Shown: positions 1 through 4,862 of the stretch, piece after piece
How positions within the stretch are numbered: position 1 is the first letter of the stretch
Layout of the letters: each line of letters starts with the position of its first letter
NCBI GenBank assembly: GCA_012841485.1
Contig: DUUU01000444.1
Location: 1 to 6,346, forward strand
DNA: 6,346 nucleotides
Reading direction: 5' to 3'
From: Armatimonadota bacterium
GTDB lineage: Bacteria > Armatimonadota > JAAZEB01
Notes under the pieces: generated by a model
Seen by the model: only the letters and a program-made list of their open reading frames with translations
The model's database searches: none
What the model was told of the DNA's origin: nothing
Position numbers and translations under genes: made by a program

Positions 1-245
1 ACGTTCTGGTAGTCGCGCAGGCGCACCGGCGAGATCGCGAGAGGCTCTGCCTGCGCGCCATCGAGGGCGATGGTGAAGGGTTGCCCCTTCCCATCCTGCG
101 CCGCCGTGATCTCTTTGGCGAGGGCCGATTCTACGCGCGCCACAACCGAGTTGCCTACCGCGGCCGGCAGCGGCCCCGCCACGGCGCCGCGCGTGGCGAC
201 ACCCATCCCCAACAACAGCGCCGTGATGACAAATCGCCTCCTCAA
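1..245 (-). CDS. Partial secreted protein of unknown function (N-terminal 81 residues)
   Basis: The reading frame begins at a TTG at 245-243 and runs off the left edge, so only the first 81 codons are visible. A perfect AGGAGG (258-253) lies 7 nt upstream, the same arrangement as at two other genes in this window. The product starts MRRRFVITALLLGMG and looks like a Sec signal peptide: an RRR n-region, a hydrophobic core at about residues 5-17, and a likely cleavage after A-V-A at residues 21-23. The visible mature part is an unremarkable mix with a short amphipathic stretch (about residues 27-45). I see no family motif. A flagellar FlgA-like or other periplasmic protein is conceivable, but nothing visible decides it. 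The gene is divergent from the ABC exporter. The start and export signal are well supported; the function is unknown. Confidence 0.65.
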   Translation of the reverse strand, partial: MRRRFVITALLLGMGVATRGAVAGPLPAAVGNSVVARVESALAKEITAAQDGKGQPFTIALDGAQAEPLAISPVRLRDYQN

Positions 246-252
246 AGCCGTT

Positions 253-258
253 CCTCCT
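253..258 (-). promoter_or_regulatory. Shine-Dalgarno site setting a TTG start
   Basis: A perfect AGGAGG on the minus strand sits 7 nt before the TTG at 245-243. No ATG in this frame has comparable spacing, and the TTG opens directly into a basic-then-hydrophobic signal peptide. Confidence 0.7.
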
Positions 259-380
259 ATCTCGCGGCTCCCCCGCGCGGGGGGCCTGCTACTATCGATT
301 ATCGGCTGAGACGGCGATCCCAATAGGGTCTTTCGTCTGCTTCCCCCCTTCGCTCTGCGCTGGGTATATCGCGCGGATAG

Positions 381-405
381 AGACACCCGTGTCTATGGGA
401 TCCCA
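381..405. repeat. Paired small inverted repeats, possible operator
   Basis: AGACAC-CC-GTGTCT (6-bp arms, 2-bp spacer) is followed one base later by the perfect 10-bp palindrome TGGGATCCCA. They sit in the centre of the divergent region, where a regulator binding site for either gene could lie. Short palindromes arise by chance in GC-rich DNA, so function is not established. Confidence 0.3.
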
Positions 406-493
406 GGGTGCCCGCACCTCTCCCATCCGTGCCCGTCACCTCCATCCGTTGTATCGATGCCGTCGTGGGGCCGGAGGTAGGAGAGCCCCCCAG

Positions 494-519
494 GAGAGCG
501 CGGGCAACCGCGCGGTCTC
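494..519 (+). terminator. Terminator-like hairpin directly upstream of the ABC promoter
   Basis: The stem is GCGCGG, loop GCAA, then CCGCGC, extended by GAGA/TCTC across a 2-nt bulge (494-497 with 516-519). The run TCTCTTT follows, giving a short T-rich tail on the plus strand. It could insulate the ABC promoter from upstream plus-strand transcription. No plus-strand gene is visible to its left, so the transcript it would end is unknown. Confidence 0.3.
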
Positions 520-520
520 T

Positions 521-549
521 TTGCATCACCGCTGCAATCATGATATACT
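521..549 (+). promoter_or_regulatory. Sigma-70-like promoter with extended -10 for the ABC exporter
   Basis: TTGCAT (521-526) and TATACT (544-549) are separated by exactly 17 bp. The -10 box is preceded by TGA, giving the TGn extended -10 motif (541-549). The -35 is weak (TTG matches only), but an extended -10 can compensate. Transcription would start near 556, leaving a leader of about 53 nt before the ATG at 609. This favours the 609 start over the far-upstream ATG at 408. Confidence 0.55.
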
Positions 550-608
550 CCATCACGGCGGTTCTGGGCGGATGTATAAGGAAGAGTAGGAGCGCACACA
601 CGAACACG

Positions 609-2393
609 ATGGCGGACTCTCCAGATTCTCGTACGCGCACGCCTCCACACCCCCTGTGGCGAGGGCTCTCGCTGTTGCGGGGGCGTGGGTGGTTGCTGAC
701 GGGCGCACTGCTCACCACGCTGGTGATCTCGGCCGGGCAGCTTGCCGGTCCGAAGCTGAAGCAGATCGGGATTGATGACGGAATTCGCGCCGGCGATGCG
801 CGCTTGCTCGGGTGGGTGGTCGTGGTGGCGCTCGGGATTCACCTCGCCACGGTCGTGGCCGGCTACTTTCAGGCCAGCTTGCTGAACCGCATCGGGCAGG
901 ACGCGATCCATGATTTGCGCCTGCGCCTCTTCGATCACCTGCAATCCCAATCGCTCGATTACTATGAGCGCGAGCAGCCGGGGCAAATTATCTCGCGCAT
1001 CCTGAACGACATGGATGCGATCAACGAGTTGCTGACATCCAGCGTCACGGCGCTCCTGGCGGACGTGGTGGTGCTGGTAGGCACCAGCGTGATCCTCTTT
1101 GGCTACCACCCCGGTCTCGCGCTGGCGGTCCACATCCTCATCCCGTTGATGCTCCTCTTGGGATGGACCTTTCGAACGCGCGTGCATGCCACCTTCATGC
1201 GTGCGCGACAGACGATTGCCGCGGTCACCGCCCGGCTGCATGAGAGCGTGGCCGGCATGCGCGTCATCCAGGGCTTCGCTCGTGAACACCGCTCGCGCGA
1301 GGAGTTCGGCCAGCTGCTTCAGGAGGACCGCGATGCCAACATGGCCGGCGCCACCGTCTTCGCCACCTTCTTTCCGGGCGTGGAGCTGATCAACGCCCTG
1401 GGGATCTGCATTGTCTTCTGGTATGGCGGGCTTCTCATCCTGCGCGGCGAGCTGGCGATCGGCGTTGCCGTGGCGTTTGTGCTCTACCTGAACCACCTCT
1501 TCGATCCGATTCGCCGCTTGAGCGAGATGTTTGCCACGGTTCAGCGCGCGGTCGTCGCGCTGGAGCGCGTCTTCGAGGTGCTGGATCGGAAGCCGACGGT
1601 GACCAACGCGCCCGGGGCGGTCGCCCTCCCGACGTTGCGCGACGGCGTGGAGTTCCGCGGGGTCTGCTTCTCTTACGATAGCACGCGCGAAATCCTCCGC
1701 GATGTGAGCTTTCGCGCGGGCTTCGGAGAAACGGTGGCCCTGGTGGGCCCCACGGGCGCAGGCAAGAGCACGATCCTGAAGCTTCTCGCCCGATTCTACG
1801 ACCCGCAAGCCGGGGAGATCCTGTTGGATGGGCGGGATCTGCGCTCGGTGACGCTGGAATCGCTGCGGCGCCAGATTGGATTTGTGCCCCAGGAACCCTT
1901 TCTCTTCGCCGGTAGCCTTCGTGATAACGTTCGCTATGGGCGTCCGGACGCGCCTGATGACGAGGTGGAGCGCGCGGCTCGCCTGGCGCAGGCCCACGAC
2001 TTCATCGCCGTGCTCCCCGAGGGCTACGACACCGATGTGCATGAGCGTGGGGTGAGACTCTCCGGAGGCCAGCGCCAGTTGATCGCCTTCGCGCGCGCCC
2101 TCCTCGTCAACCCGCGGATCCTGATTCTGGACGAGGCCACCTCATCCGTCGATCCCTTTACGGAGAAGCGCATCCAGGAAGCGCTGCGGATGCTGCTGCA
2201 TCACCGCATCGCCTTCGTGATCGCCCATCGCCTGAGCACCGTGGTGCATGCCGATCAGATCCTCGTCGTGCAAGAGGGCGGGATTGCCGCGCGCGGTCGC
2301 CACGAGGAGTTGCTCCGCTCCAGCCCGCTCTACCGCGCGCTCTACGAGCGCCGCTTCCAGGACGCGGAAGAGGAAGAAGCGGTCGTAGCATAG
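609..2393 (+). CDS. ABC exporter half-transporter (fused membrane and ATPase domains)
   Basis: This 594-residue protein has the usual length and order of a type IV (MsbA/BmrA-type) ABC exporter half-transporter, which works as a dimer in the inner membrane. Six hydrophobic segments occupy about residues 28-320. The nucleotide-binding domain follows, with Walker A GPTGAGKST (380-388, K386), Q-loop VPQ (Q428), signature LSGGQ (484-488), Walker B ILILD (504-508) with catalytic E509, and switch H540 in the IAHRLST motif. All ATPase residues are intact, so it should be active. Substrate cannot be told from sequence; lipids, drugs or peptides are all possible. The ATG at 609 lies 60 nt after a good promoter. 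Its nearest Shine-Dalgarno-like run (TAGGAG, 587-592) is unusually far, 16 nt, but no alternative in-frame start is better placed. The C-terminus is acidic (EEEE). Confidence 0.95.
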   Translation: MADSPDSRTRTPPHPLWRGLSLLRGRGWLLTGALLTTLVISAGQLAGPKLKQIGIDDGIRAGDARLLGWVVVVALGIHLATVVAGYFQASLLNRIGQDAIHDLRLRLFDHLQSQSLDYYEREQPGQIISRILNDMDAINELLTSSVTALLADVVVLVGTSVILFGYHPGLALAVHILIPLMLLLGWTFRTRVHATFMRARQTIAAVTARLHESVAGMRVIQGFAREHRSREEFGQLLQEDRDANMAGATVFATFFPGVELINALGICIVFWYGGLLILRGELAIGVAVAFVLYLNHLFDPIRRLSEMFATVQRAVVALERVFEVLDRKPTVTNAPGAVALPTLRDGVEFRGVCFSYDSTREILRDVSFRAGFGETVALVGPTGAGKSTILKLLARFYDPQAGEILLDGRDLRSVTLESLRRQIGFVPQEPFLFAGSLRDNVRYGRPDAPDDEVERAARLAQAHDFIAVLPEGYDTDVHERGVRLSGGQRQLIAFARALLVNPRILILDEATSSVDPFTEKRIQEALRMLLHHRIAFVIAHRLSTVVHADQILVVQEGGIAARGRHEELLRSSPLYRALYERRFQDAEEEEAVVA

Positions 2394-2427
2394 AAGACGC
2401 ACTTCGGGGGCTCCCTGGTTTGGGCCT

Positions 2428-2446
2428 AGTATACCGCGGGTATACT
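2428..2446. promoter_or_regulatory. Operator-like 19-bp palindrome overlapping a -10 box
   Basis: AGTATACC-GCG-GGTATACT is a perfect inverted repeat with 8-bp arms around a 3-bp centre. The right arm ends in TATACT (2441-2446), a good -10 box also used at the ABC promoter, with a weak TTTGGG (2419-2424) 16 bp upstream as a possible -35. A dimeric repressor bound here would block the promoter of the outer-membrane protein gene. The regulator is not in this window. Confidence 0.5.
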
Positions 2447-2488
2447 CAGGCGAGAGTGCGCTGCAAGCGCGGCGACACCGTGCATGCG

Positions 2489-2494
2489 AGGAGG
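2489..2494 (+). promoter_or_regulatory. Shine-Dalgarno site setting a TTG start
   Basis: AGGAGG lies 7 nt before the TTG at 2502. An in-frame ATG at 2484 overlaps this site and would put it inside the coding region, and the ATG at 2511 is 16 nt away, so TTG is the best start. A small hairpin, GCGCT-GCA-AGCGC (2458-2470), lies in the presumed leader just upstream. Confidence 0.65.
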
Positions 2495-2501
2495 TGCGAC
2501 C

Positions 2502-3119
2502 TTGAGAAGAATGTGGTTCGCTCTGCTGCTGGCCGTGGCCGTGGCTACGCCGGCGGGGGCAGCACCCAGTTGGCTGGGCTATACCGGGCTGCTTCTCACG
2601 CCGACGGCCGATGCACTGAACAGCCAGCAATGGAACATCGGCTACCATCACGTCTCCGATTCCTTCAATGCCGCCGTGGTCAACTTCGGGATCGCACGGG
2701 GCTTGGAGGTCGGTGGGGTCTTCTACGACCCCGACAGCCGGTTCCTGGATGAGGAGTTTACGGCCCAGGTGAAGTACCGCGTCCTGCCTGAGACCGCTAC
2801 GGGTGTTGGTCTCGCCGTCGGGTGGTGGGACGTGCTCGACCAGATCGACTCAACGCCCTACGGGGTGGTGAGCAAACGGCTGACCGACGTAGGCGGACGG
2901 CCCCTCAGAATCCACGCCGGCATCGGCGGTGGCATCCTGGATGGCTTTTTCGCCGGCGCGGACTGGCCGATCACCAACAACATCCTCCTGATGGCCGAGT
3001 ATGATACCGAGGACCTGAACTTCGGCGCTCGCTTCGGCCTTGCGCAAGGGTGGCGCATCGATGTCGGCATCGTCAGCGAGGAGTTCGGTATCGGCGCCAG
3101 CTACAACGCCAGCTTCTAG
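2502..3119 (+). CDS. Short YjbH-like outer-membrane beta-barrel protein
   Basis: From the TTG at 2502 the product is 205 residues. It begins MRRMWFALLLAVAVATPAGA, a clear signal peptide with likely cleavage after A-G-A (18-20). The mature protein opens with GYTGLLLTPTADAL (26-39), which resembles the start of the YjbH/YbjH exopolysaccharide-associated family. It continues with Gly- and aromatic-rich alternating segments typical of beta strands and ends in Phe (YNASF), as many outer-membrane barrels do. Enterobacterial YjbH is about 700 residues, so this is a small single-barrel version, not obviously truncated, since it keeps both a signal peptide and a terminal Phe. It lies 108 bp after the ABC gene but has its own promoter-like site. 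A role in polysaccharide export is possible but inferred only from the family name. Family assignment is from recalled motif resemblance and is moderately sure; the outer-membrane location is surer. Confidence 0.8.
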   Translation: MRRMWFALLLAVAVATPAGAAPSWLGYTGLLLTPTADALNSQQWNIGYHHVSDSFNAAVVNFGIARGLEVGGVFYDPDSRFLDEEFTAQVKYRVLPETATGVGLAVGWWDVLDQIDSTPYGVVSKRLTDVGGRPLRIHAGIGGGILDGFFAGADWPITNNILLMAEYDTEDLNFGARFGLAQGWRIDVGIVSEEFGIGASYNASF

Positions 3120-3154
3120 CCCTTTCAGAACCGGACGACGGACGACGTTCCCTC

Positions 3155-3226
3155 GCGGAGGAGACGGAGGATCTTCGAGCGAGCCGGCATTCCGGCACCT
3201 CGCCTGGATCCTCTGCGCTCCTCCGC
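3155..3226 (+). terminator. Long hairpin downstream of the outer-membrane protein gene
   Basis: It starts 36 nt after the stop codon. The stem is built from GCGGAGGAG/CTCCTCCGC (3155-3163 with 3218-3226), GAGGATC/GATCCTC (3167-3173 with 3207-3213), GCGA/TCGC (3179-3182 with 3200-3203) and GCCGG/CCGGC (3183-3187 with 3192-3196), closed by a CATT loop: 25 base pairs with internal loops. No T-run follows, so it is not a classical intrinsic terminator. It may protect the mRNA 3' end or act with a termination factor. Confidence 0.4.
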
Positions 3227-3332
3227 ACTCGCCCGGGATGATCAGGCACTCCCCCCACGCGTCCCGCTGCCTACAGCAGCCGCGGGCGTGTAGGCGCGAG
3301 GAGTGAGCAGACCGGTAGCCCCCTCATTTCCC

Positions 3333-3346
3333 CCCCCCGCGGGGGG
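3333..3346. repeat. Perfect C/G palindrome beside a C9 run
   Basis: CCCCCCGCGGGGGG reads the same on both strands. It is preceded by three more C residues, making nine in a row (3330-3338). A similar 14-bp palindrome, CCCCCGCGCGGGGG, occurs at 270-283. The run is a likely spot for length variation or assembly error. Confidence 0.5.
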
Positions 3347-3450
3347 ACCATGCCCCTTGAGTGCCAGCTTCAGCCGAACGCACGCCAACCGGCGTACCCG
3401 CTTCCGGTGCAACAGCCGTGGGGCGCGGATATCCGCCTGTGCCTTCGCCT

Positions 3451-3490
3451 TCTCTCTTCTCGCGCCGCTCGGAGGGCTGGGGTGGGGGCT
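3451..3490. repeat. Possible degenerate dispersed intergenic repeat
   Basis: The tract contains GGAGGGCTGGGGTGGGGG (3471-3488) preceded by a pyrimidine-rich CTCTCTTCTCG arm. It resembles a family of intergenic repeats found in many GC-rich bacterial genomes, in which a CCCTCTCCC arm is followed by GGGAGAGGGCTGGGGTGAGGG. The 3' half matches well and the 5' half poorly, so this would be a decayed copy. The call rests on recalled resemblance; no second copy lies in this window. Confidence 0.35.
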
Positions 3491-3527
3491 TCCAGCGGTA
3501 CTCTGGATCTCCTCCTGGGCGGCATCA

Positions 3528-3621
3528 GGTGGGATGCGGGCCGGGCGGAGCCCATCCGCCCGCGCGCTGCTGCATGCCGATCTCATGGGGCAGCGTGCGC
3601 GCGGCCGGCCCACATCCCACC
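3528..3621 (-). terminator. Large 3' stem structure after the GH57 gene
   Basis: Arms 3528-3548 and 3601-3621 form a 21-bp imperfect inverted repeat: 18 Watson-Crick pairs, plus one G-U pair when read as minus-strand RNA. It begins 8 nt beyond the GH57 stop codon. A second perfect hairpin, CGGGCGGA/TCCGCCCG with a 5-nt loop (3542-3562), overlaps the distal arm, so the two folds compete. No T-run is present. It most likely ends or stabilises the operon mRNA. Confidence 0.4.
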
Positions 3622-3628
3622 ATGGGGG

Positions 3629-4840
3629 TCACATGTATGCATCTAGCGCGACGATGAAGTTGCGGTAGACCTGCTGCATGTCGTTGGCGATGCCGGCGGG
3701 CCCAAGAGGCCACCACTCCTGCGGGGTGAAGTAGGCGCTCACCTCCGCCTCGGTGCCGAAGCGGCCGAACCACTGGATCAGATGGAGGTTATCCGACTGC
3801 ATCAGCCAGAGGGCGAGGTCGATCAGATCCGGATTCCCGGTCAAACGGGCCTTGTTGTAGGAGTGGTGCATGAGCTGGAAGATGGCCTGCTGCACCGAGT
3901 TCCCCAGAAAGAACTCGCTGCCGCCGCTTCCTGCCCAGGTGCTGGGGAATTGCGGCAGCGGCAGCTCATACACCCGGTCCGAGAATCGCTCGAGCGCCTG
4001 GGAGGGAGTGAGCGGCTGAATGCCTCGGAACTTCAGCTCGCCGGGGAGGCACCGCATGAATTCGAAGATACCGGTGTCGCGCGAGTGATGCTCGCCGAAG
4101 GTCTCGTAGTCCCACGCCAGGAAGACGAACTCGCCCATCGCCTCGCGGATCCAGTGGGCGTAGTCCCCGGCCTGGAGGGGCCAGCCCTCCCATCCCTTGT
4201 TGGAGAAGCGGTAGCCGACGTCATCGCTCAGTTTATAGTGACGCGGCAGGAGGCGCATCGATTTGCCGGCGTAGTTGTAGAGGTGCGTGGTCTCTCGCCA
4301 GTTCATGACCCACTCGCGGCCATCGAGCACGGCCGCCTGGAAGCCGGCCTGGTCGAGCGCGAAGTAAATGTCATTCGAGATGAACATCTCGGTCGTGTCG
4401 GTGACGATGGGGCGCTTCCCGAAGAGGGCGTAAAGTTCCTCTTGGGCGCTCTTCATGCGTTCGATGAAGAGCCCGATATCCATATAGAAGAGGAAGGAGT
4501 GGTAGGGCTCCACGCACACCAACTCGACATTTTCGTGGGCGACGAGCTTCTTCATCAGCGCCAGGAGTTCTGGGTCCCACATCTGGGCCTGGCGCAGGAA
4601 GGAGAGCGAGAACCCGATGGCGAGACGGTAATCCTGTTCCTGAACCATCTCGAGAAACATGCGGGTTGCCGGATAGTAGCAGTATTCCGCCACCTTATGC
4701 AGGTAGCGCTCGTTCATCTTCTCATCGAAGAGGCAGCGCGCCATATCCTCGGGCGTGGCACCGTGGGGAATCGGCTGCGCAGGCAGCTTGATGCGGCGCG
4801 GTTGATGGACGACCGTGTAGGTCACGAGATGCTCAGCCAA
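3629..4840 (-). CDS. Glycoside hydrolase family 57, alpha-amylase-like
   Basis: The 403-residue product carries the GH57 landmarks in order: HQP near the N-terminus (12-14), GFSLSFL (76-82), the nucleophile region VTDTTEMFISND (146-157) with E151 as likely nucleophile, and AWDYETFGEH (242-251) with D244 as likely acid/base. The DYETFGEH form matches the archaeal alpha-amylase branch (the Methanocaldococcus MJ1611 type). It probably hydrolyses internal alpha-1,4-glucan in the cytoplasm, as no signal peptide is present. The TTG at 4840-4838 is chosen because AGGAGG (4853-4848) lies 7 nt upstream and the family's N-terminus starts right there. The same frame stays open to 5095, but that extension lies inside the upstream gene and reads as Arg/Ser-rich noise. 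It starts 22 bp after the glycosyltransferase stop and is clearly co-transcribed. Substrate specificity (amylase versus another glucan activity) is not settled by motifs. Confidence 0.92.
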   Translation of the reverse strand: MAEHLVTYTVVHQPRRIKLPAQPIPHGATPEDMARCLFDEKMNERYLHKVAEYCYYPATRMFLEMVQEQDYRLAIGFSLSFLRQAQMWDPELLALMKKLVAHENVELVCVEPYHSFLFYMDIGLFIERMKSAQEELYALFGKRPIVTDTTEMFISNDIYFALDQAGFQAAVLDGREWVMNWRETTHLYNYAGKSMRLLPRHYKLSDDVGYRFSNKGWEGWPLQAGDYAHWIREAMGEFVFLAWDYETFGEHHSRDTGIFEFMRCLPGELKFRGIQPLTPSQALERFSDRVYELPLPQFPSTWAGSGGSEFFLGNSVQQAIFQLMHHSYNKARLTGNPDLIDLALWLMQSDNLHLIQWFGRFGTEAEVSAYFTPQEWWPLGPAGIANDMQQVYRNFIVALDAYM

Positions 4841-4847
4841 GGGGATT

Positions 4848-4853
4848 CCTCCT
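4848..4853 (-). promoter_or_regulatory. Shine-Dalgarno site setting the GH57 TTG start
   Basis: AGGAGG on the minus strand lies within the 22-bp gap between the two operon genes, 7 nt before the TTG at 4840. No in-frame ATG lies close to it. Confidence 0.75.
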
Positions 4854-4862
4854 CTCAGGGGA

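Larger units (their letters stand above)
246..608. other. Divergent intergenic region between the secreted-protein gene and the ABC exporter
   Basis: These 363 bp contain no convincing gene. On the minus side, a perfect palindrome CCCCCGCGCGGGGG (270-283) lies in the probable leader of the secreted-protein gene, and a weak -10-like GATAAT lies at 303-298 without a good -35. In the middle are two adjacent small dyads: AGACAC-CC-GTGTCT (381-394) and TGGGATCCCA (396-405). On the plus side, a hairpin at 494-519 abuts the ABC promoter at 521-549. An open frame reaching back from the ABC gene to 408 exists, but it crosses that promoter and looks non-coding. Confidence 0.6.
3120..3628. other. Structured convergent intergenic region without a convincing gene
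   Basis: The 509 bp separate the 3' ends of the barrel-protein and GH57 genes. Open frames here (for example 3303-3668 plus) give Arg/Ser/Pro/Ala-rich, low-information translations, lack convincing ribosome sites or run into the antisense of GH57, and are rejected. The region holds long dyads at 3155-3226 and 3528-3621, a smaller nested dyad (CACTCC 3247-3252 with GGAGTG 3300-3305, enclosing GCCTAC/GTAGGC at 3269-3274 and 3290-3295), a perfect 14-bp C/G palindrome (3333-3346), a palindrome GCGGATATCCGC (3425-3436), and a repeat-like tract at 3451-3490. Confidence 0.6.

Noticed and set aside
70..326. Two overlapping plus-strand frames of about 80 codons near the left edge
   Set aside because: They are antisense to a frame with a clear ribosome site and signal peptide, and their translations show no features.
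408..608. 67-residue N-terminal extension of the ABC gene
   Set aside because: It crosses the promoter at 521-549 and the hairpin at 494-519, does not resemble ABC exporter N-termini, and would make the protein longer than usual for the family.
393..2042. 549-codon open frame on the minus strand opposite the ABC gene
   Set aside because: It is antisense to a clearly coding ABC exporter with all motifs; its translation is rich in Arg, His, Gln and Asp and shows no domain. Long antisense frames are expected in GC-rich DNA.
3303..3668. Plus-strand open frames of 98-121 codons in the convergent region
   Set aside because: Three overlapping frames are open at once, compositions are low-information, and they run into the antisense of GH57 past its stop. 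No supporting ribosome site or motif.
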